Shown one piece after another: positions 39,219 to 48,772 of a DNA stretch of 64,000 nt; position 1 is the stretch's first letter; every line of letters starts with the position of its first letter. This DNA is from Allofustis seminis DSM 15817 (GTDB taxonomy: Bacteria > Bacillota > Bacilli > Lactobacillales > Carnobacteriaceae_A). Below the pieces are notes generated by a model. That model was not told the origin of the DNA and made no database searches. It was given only the letters and a program-made list of their open reading frames with translations. The DNA is taken from assembly GCF_000374325.1 (NCBI RefSeq), contig NZ_KB894082.1, forward strand, positions 113,231-177,230, written 5' to 3'. Both the position numbers and the translations under genes were made by a program.

Positions 39219-40148
39219 ATGGAAAAAACAAATCAAAAAGAATTAATAAAAGAAAAAATAGTTTCGTTGCTTCAAATTGCGGTTGGCTCCTTTGTGACGG
39301 CAGTAGCGTTTCAAGTATTTATTTTGCCGAACAATATCATTTTTGGGGGCGTAACAAGTTTGTCCATTATTTTAAATGCACTATTTGGATGGACACCAGC
39401 GATGATACAATATTTGATTAATATTCCATTGATTGTTCTTTTTTATTTGACTGCTGGTAAAACAATGGCGAGTCGTACAGTACTAGGTAGCTTATTGGTG
39501 CCATTTTTTGTGTCATTAATTTCACATTGGGGACCTTGGACGCATGATCCATTACTTGCTGCCGTTTATGGGGGTGCAGTGACTGGTATTGGAAGTGGTC
39601 TAGTATTTAAAGCAAGTGCTTCTACAGGTGGTACAAGTATTATTGCTCATATTATTCATAAATTTTTTGATGTTTCACTAGGTATGGGGACATTGATTAT
39701 TGATGGATTTGTTATTGTGGCTGGATTTTTAACATTTAATTTGGAGTCTATTTTGTTGGGGATTTTAGCGCTATTTATTTTGTCGCGTGTCATCGATGTG
39801 ATGATGTCTGGATCGAATGTCTACAAAAATGTTATGGTCGTATCTAATCGTTCAATGGAAATTCGTCGCGAGATTATTTCGAATTTCGACCGTGGCGTAA
39901 CTCAATTTGAAGCGCGCGGTGGCTTTAATCTAGAGAAAAAACAAGTCTTGATGATTGTCATTCAGGAACGTCAATTCCGTACATTGGAAGAAATTATTAT
40001 GGAAATTGATGAGAATGCTTTTATCGTGGTCATGCCAGCAAGTCGTGTCTTAGGTCGCGGATTCTCGCTTGATAAATTCATGACGACACTCGCTGAACCG
40101 CAGTGGACATATGGTGATGAATTGGATGAAGAAGAGCGCTTGAATTAA
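39219..40148 (+). CDS. YitT family membrane protein
   Basis: 309-residue protein with five or six membrane helices (about 20-190) of the DUF161/YitT type (VAFQVFILPNNIIFGGVTSLS and GASTGGTSIIAHI-like segments). A cytoplasmic C-terminal DUF2179 domain (about 220-290) contains FDRGVTQFEARGGF. The family is common in Firmicutes with no established substrate. ATG at 39219 follows AAAGAGGTG; the GTG at 39210 lies within that ribosome site. Confidence 0.88.
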   Translation: MEKTNQKELIKEKIVSLLQIAVGSFVTAVAFQVFILPNNIIFGGVTSLSIILNALFGWTPAMIQYLINIPLIVLFYLTAGKTMASRTVLGSLLVPFFVSLISHWGPWTHDPLLAAVYGGAVTGIGSGLVFKASASTGGTSIIAHIIHKFFDVSLGMGTLIIDGFVIVAGFLTFNLESILLGILALFILSRVIDVMMSGSNVYKNVMVVSNRSMEIRREIISNFDRGVTQFEARGGFNLEKKQVLMIVIQERQFRTLEEIIMEIDENAFIVVMPASRVLGRGFSLDKFMTTLAEPQWTYGDELDEEERLN

Positions 40149-40157
40149 AGCTTTTGA

Positions 40158-40186
40158 TTGACGAAACGTTAAAAATTTAATATGAT
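40158..40186 (+). promoter_or_regulatory. Promoter of alaS
   Basis: TTGACG (40158-40163), 17-base spacer, TATGAT (40181-40186). It lies just after the YitT gene and before the T-box. Confidence 0.8.
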
Positions 40187-40192
40187 AATAAA

Positions 40193-40432
40193 GTATGTGA
40201 GGACATGCTCATAATAAGTGCGACATCCAGAGACAGAAATCATAAGGTGCGAGATTTCTGGCGATCTTTTATGAGTGCTCCCTTACTCAACATGCAAGGG
40301 AACTTGCCGCTTGCCTGCGTTATAAGGTTTTAAGAGGTAATGAGATATCTACAATGAGGAGATAAATCATTACAAGTAGGGTGGTACCGCGATTGTCGTC
40401 CCTAGTTGTAATGGTTTATCTTTTTAATTTTT
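40193..40432 (+). promoter_or_regulatory. T-box leader of alaS
   Basis: Stem I has the typical distal elements AGAGACAGAAATC and GGTGCGAGATTTCTGG. GCT at 40277-40279, in the position expected for the specifier loop, is a plausible alanine codon. The conserved AGGGTGGTACCGCG is at 40378-40391. The terminator form pairs GATAAATCATTACAA (from 40361) with TTGTAATGGTTTATC (ending about 40420), followed by T5. This leader fills the gap before alaS. Confidence 0.93.
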
Positions 40433-40457
40433 TAAGACAAACAGGAGGAAAGACACT

Positions 40458-43109
40458 ATGAAACAATTATCCAGTTCTGAAATTAGACAGATGTTTCTCG
40501 ATTTTTTCGAAAGCAAACAACATAAAGTAATGCCAAGTGCATCACTTGTTCCAGTAGAAGATCCGACCCTTTTATGGATTAACTCGGGTGTTGCAACCTT
40601 AAAAAAATACTTTGATGGAACAATTGAGCCCGACAATCCACGTATGACAAATTCACAAAAAAGTATTCGCACCAATGATATTGAAAATGTAGGACTGACT
40701 GCACGTCACCATACATTTTTTGAAATGCTCGGAAATTTCTCTATTGGTGACTATTTTAAAACTGAAGCAATTCATTGGGCATGGGAATTTTTGACTTCAA
40801 AAGAGTGGCTCGCGCTGGATCCTGAAAAGTTATATATTACGATTTATCCAGAAGATAGTGAGGCACGTCGTATTTGGGAGGAAGAAATTGGAGTCCCTGT
40901 AGATCATGTAGTAGAAGAAGAAGGCAACTTTTGGCAAATTGGACTAGGCCCCTGTGGACCGAATACCGAAATCTTTTATGATCGTGGTCAAGAAATGAAT
41001 AATTTACCAGAAGATGATCCTGAAAGCTATCCAGGGGGAGAAAATGAACGTTGGGTCGAAATTTGGAACTTAGTATTCTCACAATATAACCATTTAGAAG
41101 ATGGAAGTTATGAACCTCTTCCAAATAAAAATATTGATACGGGAATGGGACTTGAACGTGTGGTGTCCATCATTCAAAATGCAAAGACAAACTTTGAGAC
41201 GGATTTATTCTTGCCAATTATTCATCAGTTGGAAGAAATTACAGGGGTCTCATATGAAGATGATGATGAAACACAAGTTAGTTTTAAAGTGATTGCCGAT
41301 CATATTCGTGCAGTTACTTTTGCGATAGCAGATGGAGCACTTCCTTCAAATGAAGGTCGCGGTTATGTTTTGCGCCGATTAATTCGCCGCGCTATTATGC
41401 ATGCGCACAAGCTAGGTTTGGATCGTCCATTTTTAGCTGAATTGGTTCCAACGATTGGCGAAATGATGGGAGATTTTTATCCGAATGTTGTAACGCAGCG
41501 TGATTTTATCATGCAGGTGCTTGAGCGTGAAGAAGTCCGATTCCATGAAACGATCGCAGAAGGTATGGATCATTTGGAATCAATCTTTGAATTATTAAAA
41601 GAACAACATGAACAAATGATCAGTGGTGCAGATGCATTCTTACTTTATGATACTTATGGTTTCCCAATTGAATTAACCGAGGAATATGCCCATGAACAAG
41701 GGTTTGAAGTAGATTTGGATGCCTTTAAAGTGGAAATGGAAAAACAGCGAGAAAGAGCACGCAATGCGCGTTCTGATGAAGGCTCAATGCAAGTTCAGTC
41801 CGATATCTTTAATCAAGTGACGATAGAAAGTGATTTTATCGGTTATGATCATTTAGAAGCAGTAAGTGCTTTAACATTTATTGTAGAAGGTGGACAATTC
41901 AAGCAACAAGTAGAAAAAGATATCAATGCTCAACTTATTTTTGAAAAGACACCTTTTTATGCTGAAAGTGGTGGACAAATTGGCGATACAGGTATTATCT
42001 TTGATCAGAATGAGTGCCCTGTTGCAGAAGTGCTTGATGTGAAAAAATCACCAAATGGCGCACCACTTCATTATGTGAAAGTTCTAAGACCGCTAACAGT
42101 AGGTCAGCAGTATCATCTGGTTGTAAATCATTTAGCGCGTGAATTGACCATGCGTAACCATACGGCGACGCATTTGCTGCATGAAGCATTGCAAGAAATA
42201 GTCGGGAAACATGCAACACAAGCAGGATCATTAGTTGCACCAGAACATTTACGCTTTGACTTTACCCATTTTGCACCACTAACAGATGAAGAAATTGAAC
42301 GAATTGAACAACTTGTGAATGAGAAAATTTGGGAAAATATTCCAGTCATCATAAGTGAGCATTCCTTTGCTGAAGCTAAAAAAATGGGAGCGATGGCTCT
42401 TTTTGGTGAAAAATATGGTGATATTGTGCGTGTCGTTCAAATTTCCGATTTTAGCACGGAACTTTGTGGGGGAACTCATGTTAAATCAACGGGAGATATT
42501 GGCATATTTAAGATTGTTTCTGAGACAGGAATTGGAGCAGGAACTCGCCGCATTACGGCTGTAACAAGTCAAGGTGCCTTACAGTGGTTAGAGCAACAAA
42601 TTGGGTACTTAGATCAAGTAAAAGATACTTTGCATGTGAAAACTCGGAGTGAGGTCCCGCACCGTATGGAACAATTGCAAAATGAATTAAAAGAGTTGAA
42701 GCAAGAAAATGATTCACTTTTTGCTAAATTGGCAAATCAAGAATTGGCAGGAATTTTTGAAGCGGTAGAAGAAGTAGGAGCATTTACTTTGATTGCTGCT
42801 CAAGTTGATGCAAAAGAAATGGAACAATTACGCCAAATGTCTGATGAATGGAAGCAAAAACAAGCATCGGATGTTTTAGTCTTGGCATTTGCAAATGATG
42901 GAAAAGTTAATTTGCTCGTTGCAACGAATGACCACGCCAATGAGGCAGGTATTTCAGCAAATGAACTAATTAAAGCCATCTCAAAACCAATTCGAGGTGG
43001 CGGAGGCGGTCGTGCTCAATTAGCTCAAGCTGGTGGTAAAAACCCTTCTGGAATTGCTGATGCTTTCCGCTTAGCACAAGAATATCTAAAAGAAAAACAA
43101 TCCGAATAA
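40458..43109 (+). CDS. alaS: Alanyl-tRNA synthetase
   Basis: 883-residue class II synthetase for tRNA-Ala. The aminoacylation core is at about 1-440, with RHHTFFEMLGNFSIGDYF and GLERVV. The editing domain zinc ligands are HTATHLLH (near 568-572) and CGGTH (near 670). The C-terminal DHHA1 domain carries the glycine-rich GGGGGRAQLAQAGG. AGGAGG precedes the ATG. Confidence 0.98.
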   Translation: MKQLSSSEIRQMFLDFFESKQHKVMPSASLVPVEDPTLLWINSGVATLKKYFDGTIEPDNPRMTNSQKSIRTNDIENVGLTARHHTFFEMLGNFSIGDYFKTEAIHWAWEFLTSKEWLALDPEKLYITIYPEDSEARRIWEEEIGVPVDHVVEEEGNFWQIGLGPCGPNTEIFYDRGQEMNNLPEDDPESYPGGENERWVEIWNLVFSQYNHLEDGSYEPLPNKNIDTGMGLERVVSIIQNAKTNFETDLFLPIIHQLEEITGVSYEDDDETQVSFKVIADHIRAVTFAIADGALPSNEGRGYVLRRLIRRAIMHAHKLGLDRPFLAELVPTIGEMMGDFYPNVVTQRDFIMQVLEREEVRFHETIAEGMDHLESIFELLKEQHEQMISGADAFLLYDTYGFPIELTEEYAHEQGFEVDLDAFKVEMEKQRERARNARSDEGSMQVQSDIFNQVTIESDFIGYDHLEAVSALTFIVEGGQFKQQVEKDINAQLIFEKTPFYAESGGQIGDTGIIFDQNECPVAEVLDVKKSPNGAPLHYVKVLRPLTVGQQYHLVVNHLARELTMRNHTATHLLHEALQEIVGKHATQAGSLVAPEHLRFDFTHFAPLTDEEIERIEQLVNEKIWENIPVIISEHSFAEAKKMGAMALFGEKYGDIVRVVQISDFSTELCGGTHVKSTGDIGIFKIVSETGIGAGTRRITAVTSQGALQWLEQQIGYLDQVKDTLHVKTRSEVPHRMEQLQNELKELKQENDSLFAKLANQELAGIFEAVEEVGAFTLIAAQVDAKEMEQLRQMSDEWKQKQASDVLVLAFANDGKVNLLVATNDHANEAGISANELIKAISKPIRGGGGGRAQLAQAGGKNPSGIADAFRLAQEYLKEKQSE

Positions 43110-43115
43110 GAGATG

Positions 43116-43183
43116 ACGCAACATCTTTACATATTGCATATGACCTTTATATTTCAGCAATGTAGGGATGTTGCGTATTTTTG
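43116..43183 (+). terminator. Terminator after alaS
   Basis: ACGCAACATC (43116-43125) pairs with GATGTTGCGT (43167-43176), with further pairing inside, then T5. Confidence 0.82.
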
Positions 43184-43279
43184 ATGCAATGTGTTAATCA
43201 TTTGTTTGAAACATAACGCTATTTTGGGTAGAATGATGTTTAGGAGAATAATATTTTGTGAAAAGTTTGGAGGATGGCA

Positions 43280-43531
43280 ATGGATAAAAATGAACATACC
43301 ATGCGCTATGATGCAGAAGCTTTTAAAAAACGAGAAGTTGCTGAAACGTTGAAATTAGTGTATCAGGCATTAGAAGAAAAAGAATATAATCCGATCAACC
43401 AAATTGTGGGTTATCTACTTTCTGGAGACCCGGCCTATATTCCACGTCATAATGATGCCCGTAATGCAATTCGCCGTCATGAACGAGATGAAATTATCGA
43501 AGAACTTGTTCGCAATTATCTGGAAAAATAA
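43280..43531 (+). CDS. ireB: IreB family regulatory phosphoprotein (UPF0297)
   Basis: 83-residue cytoplasmic protein, nearly identical in length to UPF0297 proteins: it contains [31 protein letters not shown]. In Enterococcus the homologue IreB is phosphorylated by the PASTA kinase IreK and controls cephalosporin tolerance. ATG 43280 is six bases from GGAGG; an ATG at 43274 lies within the ribosome site. The gene heads the conserved ireB-ruvX-yrzB trio and overlaps ruvX by one base. Confidence 0.93.
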   Translation: MDKNEHTMRYDAEAFKKREVAETLKLVYQALEEKEYNPINQIVGYLLSGDPAYIPRHNDARNAIRRHERDEIIEELVRNYLEK

Positions 43532-43956
43532 TGAGAACGATTGGATTAGATGTTGGAACGCACACTGTCGGAGTGGCAGTAAGCGACCCGCTAGGTTGGA
43601 TTGCGCAAGGTCTTGAAACGATAAAAATTGATGAATCCGCAAAAGATTATGGTTTTGAACGTCTGGGCGAGATTATAAAAGCACAAGATGTCGATACCAT
43701 CGTCATCGGATTGCCGCTTAATATGAATGGCACGAAAGGACCGCGCGCAGAAGCTTCACAGCTTTATGGACGAATGATGGAAGAAAAATGGCCTAATTTA
43801 ACGATTACTTATATGGATGAACGTCTGACTACCGTACAAGCGGAACGTCTTATGATTGAAAAAGGTAATGTTCGCCGCAATAAAAGGAAAAAAGTGATCG
43901 ATAAGATGGCTGCAACACTTATTTTACAAAATTACTTGGATCGAAAATCTATTTAA
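43531..43956 (+). CDS. ruvX: Holliday junction resolvase-like RuvX/YqgF
   Basis: 141-residue RNase H-fold nuclease. It starts [19 protein letters not shown] with the first catalytic aspartate, has [19 protein letters not shown] and ends with the [10 protein letters not shown] helix. The second acidic cluster is YMDERLTT. The family processes 16S rRNA and may act on Holliday junctions. It overlaps ireB at TAATG. Confidence 0.95.
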   Translation: MRTIGLDVGTHTVGVAVSDPLGWIAQGLETIKIDESAKDYGFERLGEIIKAQDVDTIVIGLPLNMNGTKGPRAEASQLYGRMMEEKWPNLTITYMDERLTTVQAERLMIEKGNVRRNKRKKVIDKMAATLILQNYLDRKSI

Positions 43957-43968
43957 AGGAGTTCACAA

Positions 43969-44271
43969 ATGACACATGAACATGAACACGATCATGAGCA
44001 TGACTATATTACGCTCATTGATGAAGATGGCAATGAAGAATTATATACAATTTTGCTTACATTCCATTCCGATGAATTTGAAAAAGAATATGTTTTAGTT
44101 TACCCTGCTAGCGAAAGTATTGATGAAGAAGGCGTAGAAGTTTCTGCTTTTAGTTATGAAGAGACAGAAGACGAAGAGGGCGGACAACTATTTCCAATCG
44201 AAACAGATGAAGAATGGGACATGGTAGAAGAAGTTCTCGGCGCCTTCATTGAAGAAGAGGACGAAGAATAA
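43969..44271 (+). CDS. DUF1292 (YrzB-like) acidic protein
   Basis: 100-residue, very acidic protein (EEED-rich C-terminus). The DUF1292 core is ITLIDEDGNEELYTILLTF followed by YVLVYPA. The N-terminus is unusually rich in histidine (HEHEHDHEHD, residues 3-12), which could bind metal. It follows ruvX as in most Lactobacillales. AAAGGAG precedes the ATG. The function is unknown. Confidence 0.88.
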   Translation: MTHEHEHDHEHDYITLIDEDGNEELYTILLTFHSDEFEKEYVLVYPASESIDEEGVEVSAFSYEETEDEEGGQLFPIETDEEWDMVEEVLGAFIEEEDEE

Positions 44272-44288
44272 AATATTACATAAATAAT

Positions 44289-44336
44289 AGTGCTTGCTTA
44301 GAATTTAAATATATCTATGCCAGCACTTTTATTTTG
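44289..44336 (+). terminator. Terminator after the DUF1292 gene
   Basis: AGTGCTTGC (44289-44297) pairs with GCCAGCACT (44319-44327) with one mismatch, followed by T-rich sequence. Confidence 0.7.
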
Positions 44337-44400
44337 CACTTTTAGACCAGCGCTTTGTGAGCCTTTTATTTAAGAGAATGTGTAGTTATTTTATCGCGGC

Positions 44401-44429
44401 TTCAAATTTTTGAAAAAATTATGTATAAT
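44401..44429 (+). promoter_or_regulatory. Promoter of mltG
   Basis: TTCAAA (44401-44406), 17-base spacer, TATAAT (44424-44429) preceded by TG, 30 bases before the mltG start. Confidence 0.6.
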
Positions 44430-44458
44430 ACAGAAAGTAATGAGAAAGAAGTGAAAGT

Positions 44459-45553
44459 ATGCCTGGAAAACAGATGAAATCTAAAAAGATACAGACAACG
44501 TTTTTAAAAATATTTATCCTCCTTGTCGGTATCATTGCCGGTAGTTTTTTTTATGTACATCATCAATTATCACCTGTCAATGCACATGATGACCAAGTAC
44601 AGACGATCGAAATTCCTACTGGTGCAACACGTGCAGACATTGCCGATCTTTTAAAACAAAAAGGACTAATTCGTTCCGCATTCATCTTTCAATATTATGT
44701 ACGATTTGCGGCCGACGCTTCAAAATTTAATGCAGGTCTTTATGACATAGCACCCTCGATGAGTGCCAAAGATATTGCACATTTGTTGGAAGAAGGGCAA
44801 TCAAAAGAAGCTTATCAAGCACGTCTAATTATTCGTGAAGGTGTTGATATAGAGGAGATTGCTGATCTTTTAGAAAAAGAAACGCGTTTTTCTAAAAAAG
44901 AATTTATGGCAACAATTCAAGATCCAGCCTTTATTTCGCAGTTAGTCGATAAATATCCTCAATTATTAAAAGAAACATCTGAAAAAACAGATACGCGTTA
45001 CATTTTAGAAGGTTACTTATTCCCTAAAACTTATCTGATCACTGTGGACACGACACTTGAAGGGTTGATTGATGAAATGGTGCATCAGTCTCAGCTTATT
45101 TTCGAAAAATATCAGACTCAATTTGCAAATAGTCAGCAATCAATTCATGAGATTTTTACGTTGGCTTCTTTAATTGAACGTGAGGCAGTGCATGATGAAG
45201 ATCGTGCACGCATTAGTGGGGTGTTTTATAATCGCTTGAAAGAAAGTATGCCACTACAAACAGATGTTAGTGTTATTTATGCTTTAGGTACACATAAAAC
45301 ATATATCACATTGGAAGATATTGAAGTAGATTCCCCTTACAATACATATAAGAATCTAGGACTTATGCCTGGACCAGTCAACAATCCGTCAGAATCAGCG
45401 ATTGTTGCGGCGCTGGAGCCTGAATCGAATGATTATTTATACTTTTTAGCTGATATTAAAACGGGAAATGTTTATTTCTCAAAAACGTATGAAGAACATA
45501 TGGAATACCAAAAAAAATATGTTCCAAGTGAAGCACCAAAAGATAATGAATAA
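44459..45553 (+). CDS. mltG: Endolytic transglycosylase MltG (YceG-like)
   Basis: 364-residue membrane-anchored enzyme that cuts nascent peptidoglycan strands and so ends their polymerisation. One N-terminal helix (about 14-32) is followed by a LysM-like module ([20 protein letters not shown]) and the YceG catalytic domain. [26 protein letters not shown] (two pieces of the motif, near 236-262) includes the catalytic glutamate near 241, and [11 protein letters not shown] is typical. GTGAAAG is a weak ribosome site. It is followed 22 bases later by udk. Confidence 0.94.
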   Translation: MPGKQMKSKKIQTTFLKIFILLVGIIAGSFFYVHHQLSPVNAHDDQVQTIEIPTGATRADIADLLKQKGLIRSAFIFQYYVRFAADASKFNAGLYDIAPSMSAKDIAHLLEEGQSKEAYQARLIIREGVDIEEIADLLEKETRFSKKEFMATIQDPAFISQLVDKYPQLLKETSEKTDTRYILEGYLFPKTYLITVDTTLEGLIDEMVHQSQLIFEKYQTQFANSQQSIHEIFTLASLIEREAVHDEDRARISGVFYNRLKESMPLQTDVSVIYALGTHKTYITLEDIEVDSPYNTYKNLGLMPGPVNNPSESAIVAALEPESNDYLYFLADIKTGNVYFSKTYEEHMEYQKKYVPSEAPKDNE

Positions 45554-45575
45554 GAAGCATGCAAAGGGGATTAAG

Positions 45576-46223
45576 ATGAATACAAAAATGCATTCCAGAC
45601 CAATTATTATCGGAGTTGCCGGAGGAAGTGGTAGCGGAAAAACGACCGTCGCTCGCAGTATTTTAGAAAGTTTCAATGGGAAATCGATCATGGTCTTGGA
45701 ACATGATTCCTATTATAAAGATCAAAGTCATTTAGCATTTGAAGAACGACTAAAAACAAACTATGATCATCCGCTTGCTTTTGATACGGATTTATTAATT
45801 GATCATCTAAAAAAGTTGTTGCGCTATGAGGCCATTGATGTACCTGTTTATGATTATAAGCGCCATACTAGAAGTAATGAGATTGAACATAAAGAACCAA
45901 AAGATGTCATTATTTTGGAAGGTATTTTGATTTTAGAAGATCAAAAGTTACGCGATTTAATGGACATTAAAATTTATGTCCATACCGATGATGATATTCG
46001 AATTGTTCGCCGCATTAAGCGCGATATGCAAGAAAGAGGGCGCTCATTGGATTCTGTCATCCAGCAGTATTTGACGGTTGTTAAGCCGATGCATGAAGAA
46101 TTTGTTGAGCCAAGTCGAAAATATGCTGATGTTATCTTTCCAGAAGGAGGCTACAATGAGGTGGCACTGGACCTTATACAGACGAAGATTCAAGCGATTT
46201 TCGATAAAAGAAATGATGAATGA
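45576..46223 (+). CDS. udk: Uridine/cytidine kinase
   Basis: 215-residue pyrimidine salvage kinase. The Walker A loop is GGSGSGKTT (about 14-22), followed by EHDSYYKD (about 40), the DHPLAFD segment and VYDYKRHTR. The ATG at 45576 is behind AAAGGGG; a longer upstream frame running into mltG is not supported. The mltG-udk-greA order is conserved in lactobacilli and enterococci. Confidence 0.96.
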   Translation: MNTKMHSRPIIIGVAGGSGSGKTTVARSILESFNGKSIMVLEHDSYYKDQSHLAFEERLKTNYDHPLAFDTDLLIDHLKKLLRYEAIDVPVYDYKRHTRSNEIEHKEPKDVIILEGILILEDQKLRDLMDIKIYVHTDDDIRIVRRIKRDMQERGRSLDSVIQQYLTVVKPMHEEFVEPSRKYADVIFPEGGYNEVALDLIQTKIQAIFDKRNDE

Positions 46224-46231
46224 ATAAAACC

Positions 46232-46260
46232 TTTACAAAGCGATAAGTTCATGCTATTCT
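46232..46260 (+). promoter_or_regulatory. Promoter of greA
   Basis: TTTACA (46232-46237), 17-base spacer, extended TGC-TATTCT (TATTCT 46255-46260). The transcript would begin near 46267. Confidence 0.7.
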
Positions 46261-46291
46261 ATGGACACGTAAAATAAAACGAACAGAAGTG

Positions 46292-46314
46292 CCACCAGCA
46301 CATGGTGGTTTCTT
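46292..46314 (+). terminator. Leader hairpin (possible attenuator) upstream of greA
   Basis: CCACCA (46292-46297) pairs with TGGTGG (46303-46308) and is followed by TTTCTTTAT. It lies between the greA promoter and the gene, so it could attenuate greA or end the mltG-udk transcript. Confidence 0.5.
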
Positions 46315-46351
46315 TATTTATAAGTTATAAGAAAAATGTGGAGTGAAAATC

Positions 46352-46834
46352 ATGGTAGAAGAAAAAACTTATCCAATGACAGTTGAAGGGCGTGACAAGC
46401 TCGAGGCAGAATTGGAAGAGTTAAAAACAGTAAAAAGAAAAGAAGTGGTCGAACGCATTAAAGTGGCGCGTGGTTTTGGCGATTTAAGCGAAAACTCGGA
46501 ATATGATTCAGCCCGCGAAGAACAAGCCTTTGTGGAAGGCCGCATTCAAAAAATTGAAAATATGTTACTCAATGCGGAAATTATCGACCAAAGCCAATAT
46601 ACAGACGGCGAAGTAACCTTGGGAAGAACAGTGCGTTTCAAAGAGCTTCCTGATGGTTATGAAGAAACATATACCATTGTCGGTGAAGCAGAAGCGGATC
46701 CATTTGAGGGTAGAATTTCAAATAAATCGCCGATTGCTGTCGCATTAATAGGTAAAAAACAAGGCGATCAAGTCGAAATTAATACGCCAGGTGGCGCGAT
46801 GAAAGTGGAAATATTAGAAGTAACCAATAACTAA
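46352..46834 (+). CDS. greA: Transcription elongation factor GreA
   Basis: 160-residue factor that rescues backtracked RNA polymerase. The N-terminal coiled coil (about 1-75) has the acidic tip in [17 protein letters not shown] (about 39-55). The C-terminal FKBP-like domain includes [20 protein letters not shown]. The start is ATG 46352, eight bases from GGAG. Confidence 0.97.
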   Translation: MVEEKTYPMTVEGRDKLEAELEELKTVKRKEVVERIKVARGFGDLSENSEYDSAREEQAFVEGRIQKIENMLLNAEIIDQSQYTDGEVTLGRTVRFKELPDGYEETYTIVGEAEADPFEGRISNKSPIAVALIGKKQGDQVEINTPGGAMKVEILEVTNN

Positions 46835-46844
46835 TGGAGTTCAA

Positions 46845-46879
46845 AACTCTCTGCCTTTTAGGTATGAGAGTTTTTTTGT
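46845..46879 (+). terminator. Terminator after greA
   Basis: AACTCTC (46845-46851) pairs with GAGAGTT (46866-46872), followed by T7. Confidence 0.85.
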
Positions 46880-46982
46880 TGCAAAGTCGGTCTTTTGACT
46901 GATTTTCTATCTTGGATATGTTAATTTATAGGGCAATCCCGTATACTTAAAAAGGAAAAGATAAAATAAAAGAGGGCTTCCA

Positions 46983-47714
46983 ATGAAAAATAAAAGAAAA
47001 ATCATTATCCTAATACTGCTCGCTTTTTTATTTGGTTATGAAACGCTTGTTCAGCCGGGCATAGGCATTCAAATGGTCTTAGGTGCTGCACTTATTTTAT
47101 GGCGCAATGATCTTTTTAAAGATTCTCCAGGCTATGGGTGGGGATTTGGGTTATTACTCATTACTGTAGCCATTTTATCGACACAGTTTGGCTGGCTTTT
47201 GATCGGGGTCGTGTTGGTGGTGTTGCTCGGTAAAAATCAAAGCATTTTAAATTCAATGCGAGATATTTGGGAACAACGCAATGAAATAACAGATCATGAA
47301 TATATTGCAGTAGAATTCCAAAAAGGGGATAAAATGTCACCGCAATTCAAAAAGCAAGAATTGTTCGGTGAATATGAAGAAGGTATGGCACAGTCTTATG
47401 AATGGGAAGATATGAATCTTGTCAAAATTGCTGGAACAACGATTATCGATTTAGGGAACACGATTTTGCCAATTGGAGATAATACAGTTGTTGTAAATCA
47501 ATGGTTTGGAACCGTTAAATTTATCGTGCCAAAAGGTGTCAATGTATCGCTAGATGTGAGTTATATTTATGGAAATTATGTTTTAGATGGTGTTCCCCTT
47601 CAAGTGCGGAGCGAAAATATTAAATGGAAAACAAAAGAATTTGCTACATCACCGCGCCGAGTAAAAATTTTTGTTAATGGGATTGTTGGTCGTTTGGAGG
47701 TTGTTTTTATATGA
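46983..47714 (+). CDS. liaF: LiaF-like cell-envelope stress regulator
   Basis: 243-residue membrane protein. About four hydrophobic segments fill residues 6-85, then a soluble beta-rich C-terminal domain (about 130-243) with GTTIIDLGNTILPIGDNTVVV and WFGTVKFIVPKGVNV, typical of LiaF/VraT. LiaF holds the LiaS kinase inactive until cell-wall stress. It overlaps liaS by four bases. A -10 TATACT (46942-46947) lies upstream. Confidence 0.9.
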   Translation: MKNKRKIIILILLAFLFGYETLVQPGIGIQMVLGAALILWRNDLFKDSPGYGWGFGLLLITVAILSTQFGWLLIGVVLVVLLGKNQSILNSMRDIWEQRNEITDHEYIAVEFQKGDKMSPQFKKQELFGEYEEGMAQSYEWEDMNLVKIAGTTIIDLGNTILPIGDNTVVVNQWFGTVKFIVPKGVNVSLDVSYIYGNYVLDGVPLQVRSENIKWKTKEFATSPRRVKIFVNGIVGRLEVVFI

Positions 47715-48772
47715 GACATAATAAAAATCAATTTCTAAAGACATTCATTCCCTTTTGGAGCATCATTGCACTTGTGCCAATTGTATTGGCTTCAAGTTAT
47801 TATATGATGACCAAGCAATATTTTGATGAGAGCGTTATTCTTATTTGGTTTTTTATCTCATTTTTTGTAAGCTTTATTTTGACAATTTTTCAGATTATGC
47901 GCGAACGCTATACACTTCGCCAGATCAAATTAGCATTACAGCTTCTCATTTCGGGAAATTATTCGGCTAATTTATTTTTGAAGATGTTTTCAACGGATGA
48001 ACCAGACCAAATTTCAAGTTTATTTGATCATCTTTTTATGCAGCTACACGAAAAAATGTCGTTGATGGCTGCACAAGTTGTTCAAACGAGTCAATATTCA
48101 TCAACAATTGATGGGCAAACGCGCGAAGATATTGTAAAAGAAGAACGTCAGCGCATTGCACGTGAACTGCATGATTCTGTTAGTCAGCAATTATTTGCGG
48201 CCTCTATGTTGCTTTCTGCATTACGTGAAAATGAAGAAAATTTTCCGCCACTTTATCAAAAGCAACTGGAGATGATTGAACAGACTATTCATGAGTCGCA
48301 GTCGGAGATGCGTGCCTTGCTACTTCATTTACGGCCAACATTGCTTGATGGAAAGACATTAAAGCAAGGAATTGAATATTTGTTAAAAGAATTATCAACA
48401 AAGGTTCCTCTCCATTTGAATTATACAATTGAGGAAGTAACATTATCGCCAACGATTGAAGATCACTTATTTCGAGTGGTTCAAGAGTTATTGTCGAATG
48501 TGTTACGCCATGCACATGCTAATTATTTGGAAGTATATTTACTGCACTCAGATGAACAAGTCGTGCTACGTATGATAGATGATGGTAAAGGATTTAATCC
48601 CCACGAGAAGAAACCTGGCAGCTTTGGTTTGACCAATATCCAAGAACGTGTCGAAAGTATTGGCGGCAATATGCGTGTCATTTCTTTCCCGAATCAAGGC
48701 ACCCATATAGAAATCAAAATCCCATTAACGATTGGAGGAATTGAACGTGATTCAACTTATGATAGTCGATGA
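47711..48772 (+). CDS. liaS: Sensor histidine kinase LiaS
   Basis: 353-residue membrane kinase of the NarL/HisKA_3 group. Two membrane helices near 12-35 and 40-60 flank a very short extracellular loop, typical of intramembrane-sensing kinases. The phosphorylated histidine is in ERQRIARELHDSVSQQL (near 153). The ATPase domain has QELLSNVLRHAHA (N box) and MIDDGKGF (G1). It senses cell-wall damage through LiaF. Confidence 0.94.
   Translation: MRHNKNQFLKTFIPFWSIIALVPIVLASSYYMMTKQYFDESVILIWFFISFFVSFILTIFQIMRERYTLRQIKLALQLLISGNYSANLFLKMFSTDEPDQISSLFDHLFMQLHEKMSLMAAQVVQTSQYSSTIDGQTREDIVKEERQRIARELHDSVSQQLFAASMLLSALRENEENFPPLYQKQLEMIEQTIHESQSEMRALLLHLRPTLLDGKTLKQGIEYLLKELSTKVPLHLNYTIEEVTLSPTIEDHLFRVVQELLSNVLRHAHANYLEVYLLHSDEQVVLRMIDDGKGFNPHEKKPGSFGLTNIQERVESIGGNMRVISFPNQGTHIEIKIPLTIGGIERDSTYDSR

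Noticed and set aside
45468..45575. N-terminal extension of Udk overlapping mltG
   Set aside because: It is a different-frame shadow of mltG; the ATG at 45576 has a good ribosome site and matches the family start.
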